Shown here one piece after another: positions 34,234 through 45,098 of a stretch of DNA of 64,000 nucleotides. The translations under genes and the position numbers were made by a program. The DNA comes from Pezicula radicicola (Eukaryota; Ascomycota; Leotiomycetes; Helotiales; Dermateaceae). The notes beneath the pieces are model-generated. The model ran no database searches. It was given only the letters and a program-made list of their open reading frames with translations, and was not told where the DNA came from. The stretch is taken from contig PDUO01000023.1 in assembly GCA_003008705.1 (NCBI GenBank), positions 783,312 to 847,311 on the forward strand, in the 5' to 3' direction. Positions within the stretch are counted from its first letter, which is position 1. Every line of letters begins with the position of its first letter.

Positions 34234-35744
34234 ATGGCAGACAATACTACAGCAGCAGCAAGAGCTGCTGAATCATCTGAGGAGCATCGCGGACCAGATA
34301 TTTCGTTGGTGGGACTCGTACGAGCGAAGAAGGCTAAGCTTCAGGAGGAGTTGGCAAATATCAGTGCTACTATGCGTCAAGCAGGTGCTTCTGACGAGGA
34401 TTTGACAAAAGAGAAGGCCAGACTCGAAAGAAACCTGGTATTGCTTGATGCTCTTCTGAAGGACGCTGTTCTCAAGGCTGCTGGAGAAGTAGTCCCAAAT
34501 AATGATGCAGTGGCAAAGAGAGATAAATAACAAGAAGCAGAAAACAAGGAAGGGGATGCACATGACCGGAGAGAGTTTGTTCCGCAAGTAGGACTTTTGC
34601 AGGAGCTGAACGATCGAGAAGCAATAACTATGATCGAGGCACAAAGAGTCGTGGATGCACACAAGTGTGCTTTTTGCGAGAAGTTGAAGGCAGATAATGG
34701 GGGGATCTTGTTGCGATGCGCGCGATGCAAGCTGGTCCAATACTGCGGTACGAGATTCTTTTAACATCACATTTCTGCTAACTAATCATATGTACAGGCC
34801 GGGAATGCCAGACAAAAGATTGGCCTGCTCACAAGGAGAGCTGCACAGCGCAGAATTTTAGTCTCAAAGTCGAACTGCTTCCCTATGATCCAACCGAAGA
34901 GAGCTACGAATCCGACCGTTGCATATCGAACCCATCCATCTCCCGCAACCTTTCCTGCCCCGCGAATGCTACCTTTGCTCAACTTCACAAGGCTTTGCAG
35001 ATAGCTTTTGGATGGAGTGGTGCACACACATATGACTTCAAGATTAAAGATCCAGATGCCGAGCCCCCTTTATGGAAAAATTTGACTCCAGAAGAAAACA
35101 TAAACCATAAGAAAGCTCAAAGAATTTCACAGGAGAAATTTGGTAATGCCATAGCATTCCAAGGACCGAAGCAAAACCTGCTGAGGATCGTGCAAAATGT
35201 TAACGGGGTCCCAATGCATATTGCGACTGACGGCATGTATTCCTATCGCCGGAAGCATAGCCAAACACCAGAAGTCAACGCAAGCGACGTGACACTCAAC
35301 AAAGTGTTTGGCAATAAGAAGTATGCAAAGTCAAAGATTGAGTACGAGTATGATTTCGGAGATTACTGGATTCATTTCATCACTGTGGTCGGAAGAGCGC
35401 CTTCTTCAGAAAAGTTTTTCTGTACTGGTGGGGAAGGCCATGGCGTCGCTGAAGATGTGGGCTCCAATTATGGTTGGGCAGAATTAAAGGAGGCTTACCG
35501 AACGCAGAATCCGAGCGAGGACCAGCGCTCGATGAGACATTGGTTTGAGAATGATGCCAGCAACAAGCATCCAAAGGGCTTGGGAAATGGCCGTGATAAG
35601 TTTTGGGACAAGGAGGTGGTCAACCGAAATTTGCAAGACGACGAAAACTACTCTTTTGCACGCCCAACTAAAGTCCCTCTTGGCTCTGGCTCTTGGGTTG
35701 TCCAGGACAAGTCCATGGTTTTAAGGAAATTCAAAGGCAATTGA
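34234..35744 (+). CDS. MYND zinc-finger protein with plasmid pRiA4b ORF-3-like domain
   Basis: Best model has three exons: 34234-34488, 34549-34747 and 34798-35744 (466 aa). The N-terminus is a Lys/Glu/Ala coiled-coil (RAKKAKLQEELANISATMRQ). The MYND finger is CAFCEKL...CARCKLVQYCGRECQ...HKESC, completed across a 50-bp intron (34748-34797). The remainder resembles the pRiA4b ORF-3-like domain: LHKALQIAFGWSGAHTYDFK, KYAKSKIEYEYDFGDYWIHF and FFCTGGEGHGVAEDVG. An oddity: the frame is continuous from exon 1 through the MYND region except for one TAA at 34528-34530. A 60-bp intron (GTAGTC...AACAAG) would remove it in frame but has a weak acceptor; stop-codon readthrough or a sequence change are alternatives. 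Role unknown; MYND usually mediates protein-protein contact. Confidence 0.82.
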
Positions 35745-37127
35745 GAAAGGTAAGAAAGCAATTGTACGTGTACATTAGGAAGTCTTGAGCAAACAAACAA
35801 TCCGTAGTGAGAAAGAGAGCTCTGACTTGGTATTGTCCCAGGGATCTGCCATCATCAGCCATTTTCTTCCTTACTATCCAGTCAAATATGAACATGCAGC
35901 GGCATATTTCACCCAATTTGTGTGTGGATCAAAACTTGAAGGGAGTTGGCGAAGAGTAGAATCATGATTAAAATTTGCTAAAGAGATTGGAAAGTACACT
36001 TTGCACTCTACCTTCTTCGCATAATACTAACGAGGCAATAGCATATTTGCTACTTGATGCAGAAGCTATCGTGTTGAAACTTAAGTCAGTCATGCGGAGG
36101 AGAATTGTAGAATTTGTAAGAATACATCGTAAGACGTCTGTACCTCGATTAGCTAGCAAAGAGCGAAATGAGCACAATTGAACAGCATCACCTCACGGTA
36201 TCATGTGAGACAAGTGATAATTTTCCATAGCCCTGGCCTTGTCAACTCATCTGTGCTAGTAGTACTATGCTATCTTCTTACTTTAACAACTTAATTTTTA
36301 CTCCTATAAGTCGCTAAGCCCTTCCTCCCGGCGCATGATAGCTAGCTAGTTATTATCACACAAGGCAATTAATAGAAAATCAAACCCAGCTACGCAATTC
36401 CTGCTCTAACTTAAATAGGTATGGAAGATAATTGGATGTCGAAGTCACTGAAGTAGCAGCCAACACATGGATTCGGACTGATTCAATGGGATAACGAACC
36501 TTCTTTATCTTCCCCCAAATATGGTTGATTTAGCTAAGGTATATCCCACCCTTAGAGATCGTTCTAAGATTGAAAATATGTTTAATAAATTTAAGTTGAT
36601 AGTGCTGCTGTTATTGTATTATTTGTTGTTATACTATGGAAAAAAAGAACTCATCTTAGCTTACAGAGGTATTAGAGTAGGTGCCTAGGTAAAAGATGAG
36701 ATACTAAGATAGAACTATTTGTGCTTTGTAGCATTTTAAAAGGCCGCTATTTAAGCCTGTAGCACCTTTTCCTTTCCCTCTCCCTCTCCCTCTCTGTCGA
36801 CCTGTTTCTCCCTTCAATCTCGGTAGTGCGTCTACCTTCTTTGTGTTTGATATGCGAAACCTGTGTGTTTTGTTACTAGACAACAACTACAATACTTCGT
36901 AGAGCTTATTGAGATTTTTTTTATTACTGTAATCTATTTTCATGAGCTTCATGAGTTGCATAAGTTTCATCATGCTTGACTTATTTTCTAATCCTACAAA
37001 AAAGGTGTGTAAAGCATGCAGAAGTCCCATCCAGTGATTCTAAAGTGCCCAGTGACCCAAACTCCAAAGACGCCGGGGTATCATCCGTGCTGACTGCTAT
37101 CATAAAATTCATTCAGTTTCGTCTTCT
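35745..37127. other. Intergenic
   Basis: About 1.4 kb between two convergent genes. It includes a CCCTCT repeat tract near 36773-36797 and otherwise AT-rich DNA with no supportable ORF. Confidence 0.5.
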
Positions 37128-38213
37128 TCAACGCTTTCCTCCCTTCCGGGTGTTCATTTTGTCTAGTTTATCTGTCATGGGGTTATAAGGTGCGGCGATT
37201 ACAACGTCTGATTGGCGCTTGTTGACTTCTGCTGGAAACGTGTAGGTACCGTGGGTGGGGTTGTAGAGTGCTGGGGCACCGTCCGTTGGGCGGCGGACTG
37301 CGTGGTCATGTAATCCCTGAAGAGGCTCCCCAATAATACCGTATTGAGACCAGTTGATAGGAGGAACACGGTAGACGTTTTGTGGACTTGGAAGAGGAGC
37401 CCATGGCTTCTTGGTTGTGTTGGATGCTGGATTTGGAGAGGAAGTGGTAGCGTTGGGGATGTTGTTGCTAATAGAGTCTCCGTTTCCAGGGCCAGATGGA
37501 ACAGGTTCACCTCCAGACGTGAAAGCCTGGCCGCCACCAGAGCCGAAGCCTGCGAAGCCTCCTGCAGCACCACCCGATCCTCCACCACCGAAGTTAAACC
37601 CTTCACTGCCACTGCCTACTCCTTGAGATCCAGTACCAGCTGCGTTGCCACCAATTGTTCCCAAGCCATTTGGAGGAGATGTGTGCTGTTGCTGGTGGCC
37701 AGTCTGATGAGAGGCTGATGCGCCCGGTACCTCTCCGTCTTCGTCATCTTCGTCATCTTCTTCATCGTCCTCATCAGCAGATGGCTCAAAGAGCGAGTTG
37801 TTCTCATGCCTAATCTCTCCAGCCTTCAATGCAGCTTCAAATTCCCATGGCTCATTGGAGGCGCGTATCTTAGTTGTGCTAAGCTTTATTATGTCCTCCT
37901 TAGCCTTGCGCTGCTGTAGCAGAAGAATTGATTGCGTAGCGCTCACTGCAAGCACATCTGGGTTGGTGGCATAATCGATTGCTACTGGGGCTGGTGGTCG
38001 CATGGCTGTTTGCCGCTGCTGTTGATTATGGGTGTAGGTATATGGGGTGCCATTCGGAGGATTCGGAGGAACGGCAGCGCTCCGTGAAGGAGAGATGGGT
38101 GAGTAAGGCGGTGGGGCTGGAGAAGATGATGCTGAGTTACGGTTTGTGCTGTTGTTCGGGGTAGGGGATTGCGCAGCAGAGGTGTTGTTGGTATTAACCG
38201 TAAGACCAGGCAT
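37128..38213 (-). CDS. Conserved-looking fungal protein with Gly-rich linker, 361 aa
   Basis: Single exon from MPGLTVNTNN. Three parts are visible. A disordered Ser/Pro N-terminus contains PPPYSP. An ordered helical block (residues about 80-135) reads VLAVSATQSILLLQQRKAKE and WEFEAALKAGEIRHENN. An acidic run (DEDDEEDDEDDEDGE) and a Gly-rich stretch precede a C-terminal segment with VYRVPPINWSQYGIIGEPLQ and LHDHAVRRPTDGAP. The PPINWxxYxxxGEPLxxLH block looks like a conserved fungal motif, possibly from a chromatin or transcription complex subunit, but I cannot name the family. It ends in a basic tail (NTRKGGKR). No membrane or secretory signal. Confidence 0.75.
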   Translation of the reverse strand: MPGLTVNTNNTSAAQSPTPNNSTNRNSASSSPAPPPYSPISPSRSAAVPPNPPNGTPYTYTHNQQQRQTAMRPPAPVAIDYATNPDVLAVSATQSILLLQQRKAKEDIIKLSTTKIRASNEPWEFEAALKAGEIRHENNSLFEPSADEDDEEDDEDDEDGEVPGASASHQTGHQQQHTSPPNGLGTIGGNAAGTGSQGVGSGSEGFNFGGGGSGGAAGGFAGFGSGGGQAFTSGGEPVPSGPGNGDSISNNIPNATTSSPNPASNTTKKPWAPLPSPQNVYRVPPINWSQYGIIGEPLQGLHDHAVRRPTDGAPALYNPTHGTYTFPAEVNKRQSDVVIAAPYNPMTDKLDKMNTRKGGKR

Positions 38214-38910
38214 GATGATGATGTATGGCGGGGTCCACTGCAGTGTGAGGTTGTGGTTCTTGTGATGTTTGGGAGGCCGATCTACGATAGGTATGCCTGC
38301 GACGATCGGGGCGTCTCCTATCGAGAGTTCTCGAATAGTACAGCACTGTAAGGTAGTAAAAGTCCTTTTGTGCGCGGTCTCTTTGCTGCCTTCCTCTCTT
38401 CGGGGGTGTTAGGCAAAGCTGCAACGCCAACTCTCTATCGCGCTGAACCGTCCTCCGAGGCTTCCTGTTAGCCATCGTCGAGTGAAGTTGCTTTGGCCTT
38501 ATTATGGTCCAGGCGGCGTTAGACCAAATGCGAGATACGATGAGTGGCACAGGGGCCAGGGTGCTGTGGCGGTGCAGAGTTCACGAGCAGGGTGAGTTGC
38601 TGATTGCTTACTTCGTAAACCAAGTCAGTTACTAAATCAAGTTAGTTACTCAGACAGATAGCCGTTCAAAATGGCATCCTACAATCAGATACGAAGAACT
38701 GCAGAAATTGGCCTTTGATTTATTTGATCTTTAGCCTATATATTCTTAGACATTACACAGCCAGTTTCTATCTTTGTTACGACTCAGAGCTCATCTATGA
38801 TCCATTCATCCACGCATTCTACAGTCTACGACCATCTCGATTTCTGCATGAAGAGGCACGCAATTGGGATATGTATCAAGTTGATAGCCCTTTCACAGAG
38901 AGCAGTAATC
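38214..38910. other. Intergenic
   Basis: About 700 bp upstream of the Gly-rich gene. Antisense ORFs here are not supported. No repeat recognised. Confidence 0.4.
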
Positions 38911-40557
38911 TCATTCCATGATATCAGTCCTGTGTCCAACAACAGAAACCACCATAGTGATCAGGATTGATATCATGAATTCGAAGATATTCGCACGCTG
39001 TATGCTTGTCTTGACGAAGACAAACAATTTTTGAACTTTGGTTGAATCTGGTGTAGAGGATTCTTCGGGTGTCACTGAAAGGGGCTCTTGAGTAGTTTCC
39101 TCTTGCGACTTCAAGTCCCACCACGCTTTCGAAAGTCCAGCGAAGTCAACCCCTTTGTATATGGAATCCTCTCGAAGCTCATCGTTCAATGTGATAATTA
39201 TCTCAGGTTGCTGATGAGCAAGGTTAAGACTATCGAGTTTGGTCTGGACATCGTCAAGCTCTTGGGAAACTTCAGAGGCTAGGAGTGGAGACAGTGAAGC
39301 TGCTTCGACCGGCACGGCTCCCTCTTGTATTGTAAGTTCTTCTAGCTTCCCCCAGTTGAGTAGTGTCGAAAGCTCCCTTGCTTGTACAGGAATTGGTGTC
39401 TGAGGGATTTCCTGTTTACACTCTACTGGTCTTTTTGGACCTTTTCCGGGGCTGTTTGACGGTGTGTTGAAGAGGTCTAATAGCTCTAGGCTTTGTGTAG
39501 GAGTTGGAGCGTGATCAGATATCAAAATACCCTTTACGAGTCTGCCCAGACATCTTTCTACCTCATTGGATGATATCCTCGAGGTCTCTCGTTTGTGTGC
39601 AGGAACTGGTGCATGATCACCTGCGAGAGGACATGTGTCGATTCTGCCTGGACAATCTTCTCCCTTGTCAGATAGTATCTGAAAGCAACCTGAGAGCTCC
39701 TTGTCTGCAGGTATTGGTATAGAATCAACTACACACGAACTCTCCGTAACTACACTCAAGCAAGCGTTTTTCTCATCAGACAATGTCTTGGGACAATCTA
39801 AAGGCTCCCGTTCGTGAGCAGGAGCTGCTTTAGGACCAACCAATATATCCTCTGCAACTCTCTCCCCGAAAATGCATTTCTTTTCAGACGAAATACCTGT
39901 CTTGTCACAACCTTTCTTGAGAATCTCTAGGAGATTCTGTTTGTGTGCAGATAATTCCACTTTAGAGTTGACTGCAGGAATCGCGAAGGCTGTTCTGGTC
40001 TGAATGCTCTCAAGGGACTTTAGGTTGTCGCTGTACTCGGGAGATTTTATACTCTTTAGAGCTACTTGTTGTTCATCTTGTTTCTTAGATGCACTTTTAG
40101 TCTGCTCTTCTACCTTCTGTTGTCTTGCCTTTGCAGCATTTCGCCTGTCCTTTCTTGACTTTGTAGCTTTCTTAGGAGCTTTTTCCTCGTTAGTTTTCTT
40201 TTGGTCGGCTTTGTCCTGGTTGACTCTTTCCTGCACAGGTTGTTCGATATTTTCGTTCTCAGATGGATCATCAACAAGTTTCTTGAACGCATCAATCCTC
40301 TCATTGACTCCATACTCAAAAGAATTCTCAATAAGAATCTTGAACACCTCGATCTTTTTGTCGAGCTCTTTTTCAAGAGCATGACCAATCAGATTCTTAA
40401 ACCCAGTAATTACTTCATCGAGGTCCTTCTCAGAATCGTTATCAATGAGATCCTTGAACCAATCAGTTTTTTCACTGAGTTCGATTACATAGTCCGCCCA
40501 TAGCTTGTTCGTTCCGGTATAGGTGAAAGACGGATTTGTATCACCAAGATCTGCCAT
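38911..40557 (-). CDS. Repeat-built hypothetical protein with C-terminal membrane anchor, 548 aa
   Basis: Single exon, family not recognised. N-terminal residues about 34-110 hold four tandem 19-residue helical units starting FKDLI, FKNLI, FKILI and FKKLV (for example FKNLIGHALEKELDKKIEV). A Lys/Glu/Gln coiled-coil segment (KSRKDRRNAAKARQQKVEEQ) follows. Residues about 205-430 hold six degenerate units of roughly 28-44 residues, each opening with Pro-x-x-x-x-Glu words (PAHERE, PADKEL, PAHKRE, PTQSLEL, PVQAREL) and several carrying LSDEKxxC-type segments. Near the end NIFEFMISILITMVVSVVG is a single hydrophobic span followed by only eight residues, consistent with a tail-anchored protein. Function unknown. 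Confidence 0.72.
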   Translation of the reverse strand: MADLGDTNPSFTYTGTNKLWADYVIELSEKTDWFKDLIDNDSEKDLDEVITGFKNLIGHALEKELDKKIEVFKILIENSFEYGVNERIDAFKKLVDDPSENENIEQPVQERVNQDKADQKKTNEEKAPKKATKSRKDRRNAAKARQQKVEEQTKSASKKQDEQQVALKSIKSPEYSDNLKSLESIQTRTAFAIPAVNSKVELSAHKQNLLEILKKGCDKTGISSEKKCIFGERVAEDILVGPKAAPAHEREPLDCPKTLSDEKNACLSVVTESSCVVDSIPIPADKELSGCFQILSDKGEDCPGRIDTCPLAGDHAPVPAHKRETSRISSNEVERCLGRLVKGILISDHAPTPTQSLELLDLFNTPSNSPGKGPKRPVECKQEIPQTPIPVQARELSTLLNWGKLEELTIQEGAVPVEAASLSPLLASEVSQELDDVQTKLDSLNLAHQQPEIIITLNDELREDSIYKGVDFAGLSKAWWDLKSQEETTQEPLSVTPEESSTPDSTKVQKLFVFVKTSIQRANIFEFMISILITMVVSVVGHRTDIME

Positions 40558-41498
40558 GGTTGAACTCGTTTTGTTACATGTATGTCCTCGTCAACAAGGA
40601 ATTGACAGAGAGCCTGGCTTCTTATCTGTATCACAGTATCAATATGTAATCAAAATCCTTGGTATAAAGACAAACACTTACAAGAAAGCCATAGCTGACA
40701 GACGAAGATATTTGTGCAGTGTAGGAAGTCCAAGATTCAGACTATACTAAACACACGATTGAGGAATGGAAGGAGGGAATCAAGATTCAACCTCTAAACC
40801 TCTGAACCTATATATCAAATCTCAACATCCTATTCATAACAGAAATCACCTCTTAAGAATCAGCAATTAAACTCACCCAAACAGAAAAGAAGAAGAATTC
40901 GAAAGCCCCGCAGCACCCCGAGAAAGCGTAGACGGAATAGTTCTAGATCGTAGCATTCACACTTTCGAAATCGAGTATGAAGTCCAGACCATGGAATCTC
41001 TTCAAGGATATCCTTGCAGAAAGTAAAGGAAGGTAAAGAATAATTGAAATGTTAACAGTGTTGTGTGTGGTTTCTCTTACACTAGATGAACCGGACCTTT
41101 GGTAGCGACGATGGTAGGAAGTTAAAATCTGGCAAGTTTGGGATATTTGAAATGCGGTATGTAGTAGTAGCAAATAGAATATGTGCTAGGCTCTGATTCT
41201 TTCTCTGGGCTGATTTCTTGAACTTAAATGCTGCTGGTGCTTGATCTGTTTCACGGGCAAAGAAGGCGTGTGATCTACAGTATTACTTTTCAAATTTTTA
41301 TCGATTCGACAATTAGTAGTTCTTATAAAATAGTCCATTAGTATAACTCCTATCACAAGGAATGAAATTGGATATTGGGAATTCAAGGTATTCATAGGTA
41401 CCTTGGCTACTTTGCCTATGAAAGGGCAGATGACTTGGCATTTTGTTTAGAAAAGGGGGTGGTTCACGTGATGATATTAAGCGAAGACCCCTAGGCAC

Positions 41499-41716
41499 CC
41501 TCTCCAGGGACGAAATAAGTGGCAGATTTACGCACGGACCACATCACTAAAACAATTAACTTACTAAATAACTATCAAATATAACGAGTTAAAATTTCGT
41601 GAATTCAATTAGAGGTATTTCGAATGAAAGATATATATTTTTGTTAGGTGTTTTGGTGGATGTTTTGATAGGGTAGAGTTGCCACAAATCGGCCACTTAT
41701 TTCGTCCCTGGAGAGG
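41499..41716. mobile_element. MITE with 25-bp terminal inverted repeats
   Basis: The left end (41499-41523) and right end (41692-41716) are perfect reverse complements containing CAGGGACGAAATAAGTGGC. The word GCACC occurs directly outside both ends and may be a short target duplication. The roughly 170-bp interior is AT-rich and has no ORF. Confidence 0.8.
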
Positions 41717-42717
41717 CACCCAACCACTCTCTCTACTACACCCATCGTTTTTGTTCCTTGTAGATATCCTATAAACGGAAAATTTTGTTGATTGGATTTC
41801 GACACTTCAAGTCAAGATAAAAGCAGACCTCAAGTTATGCATTCTACTCATAATTTGTTGAACTACGACTTGGTGGAGATTGTATATGCATATAATGAGT
41901 GAATTGTGAGTACTTGGCCTCTGAATATGAAGTCAAATAGTAGGCTATATATACTAAATGAGTGGCATCAAATTCATCCCGAATACCATACAAAATGGGT
42001 GATTTGTAATGTATGAGGCTTGCGTGGCCTTAGTTACAGAATGGGGCGAATTGATTCAGAGCTTACAAATCAGAAAGGATCGAATATAAAGTTAAAATGA
42101 GGATATACCTCATGCAATAGCACGTGATTTATGGGCAATATAGTTTCCATCACTAGTGCAAGTTGCAACGGAAAGTGTGGATGCTTTTGTTTAGCACACA
42201 AAAATAGCCTGGGGAATAGATATCCTAATTCGAATGCCCGACGGAATGGCTCTTCTGTCTTAAACTATGGAGGATTATAAACCATCATATATACGGCTAG
42301 CTATGCCATATTGAATAAAGTCCATGAAGTGACACCTTGGTTAAAAATGTGTTTTGGAAAGACCCAAAGTGCTATTAACGGCCAGAGCAAGACTTCAAGC
42401 GTCGACTTCTGATGTGATGTTCCAATTGACACTGCTAACCAAACAGATTTTAAGAGATAAATCTGGCTACGCAGATGAAGTAAGAAGCGCGGGGTGAGCT
42501 ACTATGGTACAAGCCGGTACGAAAGTGGATGTCTTCAGCGTCGACCAGTCAAAGCACAGTATGTGTCGACAGACCAGAGGTTATACGTCTACAGAAATAG
42601 ATAGGCATTGGAAGAAGTTTGACAATTATAGCGGCATAGTATTGGAAATTGAGTTGATTCTTGCCAATTAAACGGGCGACAGTGGATCTATAAGGTTAGG
42701 TTTACTCTCTAGTGAGG

Positions 42718-42870
42718 TACTTCGTACTGGCCCAAATAAACCCTATTTCCGTCCGATCGCAACTAGCCAGTTATAGCTAAAAAAAAACGTTGCATCCCCG
42801 TTGACTGATTGGTTAATTACCCCGGTTTAGCTCAGACGTGAATAGGGTTTATTTGGGCCAGTACGAAGTA
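42718..42870. mobile_element. MITE, 153 bp, perfect 30-bp terminal inverted repeats with TA flanks
   Basis: Left arm 42718-42747 and right arm 42841-42870 are perfect reverse complements containing CGTACTGGCCCAAATAAACC. The terminal TA on each side fits a Tc1/mariner-type target duplication. The interior is about 93 bp and non-coding. The perfect arms imply recent movement. Confidence 0.85.
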
Positions 42871-43706
42871 TTACTTGGCCATGATTCGTCTCGGCACGGT
42901 GTGCCTGAATGTCCGATAGGCTATAGCTATGAGTTTAATGTTGGTTGGTAAAGATGTTACTTAGTGTTATGCAGACGTTACCGCTAATAGTCAGATTTTC
43001 CTTGGGGAATTTCTGGGCAAACCAACTTGGTTTACAAAATTGGACAACAAATGATTCTCCAGCATTTTTGTTACCAGAAGGAGGGCTTGGTATTCGACTG
43101 TTTGGCAATTTGGCAAATGCCCCATTTCCAACAAGGCAGCAGCAATTCACTTGGGCAGTTATGGCGTGTTCCTCGAGCTTAAGCGCTGCCTAAGCTCGTT
43201 CATCAACCAAGATTGAATCTTCATAAGTGGGGAGCTCCAACTGATTTACAACTTCTATCGGCTTTCATGAACTATCCAAAGACCTAGTGGGAACATGAAA
43301 CACCAACGCCGCAACAATGGGAACTTTACAATCCACACGGTTGACTGAGTATTCAAAGAGAAATTTGAAGCGTATCACGGGGGATGCTTATGCTCCACTT
43401 GAAGGCTGACTTGAGGTGAGTATGCAGAAGTCTTGATAGGAGGTCTGAAAGTCAGACTTTGGCCTGTCTGAAAATTCTTGCTAGAAGATTTGACCAGTAT
43501 GTAATATATAAGATGGTCAATAGCTGCTCCATGTGTTCCTTTACTCCTCTCATAAAGTTCCACAATTCTGGATCAGCTCGACTACCATCAACAGCTCTTT
43601 GTGTTGGAGACGCACTACTTGGCAGAAAGTCTTCATATTCCCTATATCCATCCATCAAAAGCCTCTGCCTCTGGAATTGTGTTTTAGACTTCTTTCTCTT
43701 AGAATC

Positions 43707-44255
43707 TCAATCAACATCTGCTCGAAACCAAATTGCTGTCACTAGCTTTATCAGAGGCAAGAAGGTCTTGAGAAAACTGATCCACACTGGGCTTGGAGGA
43801 TTGTCATCGATGGAAAAGTGCCAATTCTCAAAAGCTAAATCGGTGTTCACTTGCTGGCGTTCGTGATCATCCATTTTCCAATCTTTGACACCTTCGCCAT
43901 TAACTCCGCCAAGATAGTAGCCTAGAGGCATTTTCAATTCCCGTAGGTTGCAGAAGATATCTTCCAGTTGGTCCTGAATCGACGATTTGTTTTCGTGGGT
44001 AAGTTGTGGCCATGCTTTCGTTGGTGTTATTGACGGGAAGTATGCCATGAACATAATGCTAACACCATAGAACTTGACGAGTCCATGAGGTTTCGAGGCG
44101 GGAATATCAGGCGCGTGCAACGCAAGATAGTGAAGTGCTGTATATTCTGTATCATCATCGTTTCCGAACATTATTTTTGCAGCAATTTCGTCGTTGCACT
44201 TAAGGAAAACTCCTCGTATTGAATCCTCCCGCTGCTTTTCGGAATTCGCAATCAT
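43707..44255 (-). pseudogene. Degenerate aminoglycoside-phosphotransferase-like kinase gene
   Basis: The reading frame (182 aa) resembles the N-lobe and hinge region of fungal APH-type kinases: SIRGVFLKCNDEIAAKIMFG, ALHYLALHAPDIPASKPHGL, FYGVSIMFMAYFP and LREL...LGYYLGGVNGEGVKD. The catalytic loop (HxD) and metal-binding Asp region expected next are absent; after FLKTFLP the frame reaches TGA at 43707. The same frame reopens at once and runs to 43452 (EYEDFLPSSASPTQRAVDG) but still has no catalytic motif. No adequate 5' exon was found: the frame is closed upstream of the Met. A MITE lies 160 bp upstream. I read it as a broken gene; family call is moderate. Confidence 0.5.
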
Positions 44256-45098
44256 TTTCTTCAGAATAAGGGCCAGTTCCCCAGATTGATCTCAGGGTCG
44301 GCATCGAGCTGAGCTTGAAGAAGCTTCATCACTGTCTAGTTCTTCTTAGCTTTGTTGTAATATGTTGCGGCTTCGGGGATCACAGCATGGTCACAGTGCT
44401 CTACTCTAGGGTATGTTATATGGAGGATTATTACGCTCACTTGGGCCAAAACTCTTCCGACATCCGGAAAGCCTTTTCTGCCGGTAAAATCGGATAGGCT
44501 CCCTATAATTTATAGGCTGTAGTACCCTATAAATATAGGCTTTAGTGCCCTAAAGTATAGGCTACACTATATTCTTAGGGCTCTACTACCGTCTTGAAAG
44601 CGGTGAGAATAAAATGCTATTTTTAGTACGGGAAGAGTTTCGGCCCAAGTGAGCGTAATAATCCTCCATACTCAGGTTCTCCGATAAGCCAAAAGGCACG
44701 CTAATAATTGATGCTAACCCCTAAGGGAAAAGACATAACCGATAGCAGTTGCGTAGCTATACCTTCGCCGAGGAGTCAAACCATTTCACCAGATTCAGGG
44801 TTCACTACCCTAACTTTTAGAGAAAAAGGCACAATTTCCGTTGCTGCAGATGTAGGAGCGGGGTATCGCCGTACCTCCGTTATGTAGTAGTTGTAACCGA
44901 GAAGTACCTCGCAACAGGTCCTTGCTCGCTAATTCAGGCCCTGTCGGTCTCTGCCTATCTATTACGTCCTGGATCTGTAAGATTGATTCTCTGGTTCCTT
45001 CAAGTCTTTTGTCCTACACTCAAATATATCATCAGGTAGCTTATGCAGTCAAGGAAAACACATCAACTTCCACGCAGTGCTTTTTGGTCTCTTTCAGT
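44256..45098. other. Intergenic with MITE
   Basis: About 840 bp that includes the 252-bp inverted-repeat element at 44419-44670 and then the promoter of the secreted hydrolase. No gene. Confidence 0.5.
44419..44670. mobile_element. MITE, 252 bp, 40-bp terminal inverted repeats with TA flanks
   Basis: Left arm 44419-44458 and right arm 44631-44670 are reverse complements with a single mismatch, containing GATTATTACGCTCACTTGGG. TA bounds each end. The interior carries short internal repeats built on CCCTATAAATATAGG-like words and has no ORF. Confidence 0.85.

Larger units (their letters stand above)
40558..43706. other. Repeat-bearing gene-poor tract
   Basis: About 3.1 kb without a supportable gene. 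It contains two inverted-repeat elements (41499-41716 and 42718-42870). ORFs near 42935-43193 overlap on both strands and lack coding features. Confidence 0.55.

Noticed and set aside
38194..38550. Arg/Gln-rich minus-strand ORF upstream of the Gly-rich gene
   Set aside because: Overlaps its start codon out of frame and has no coding signature.
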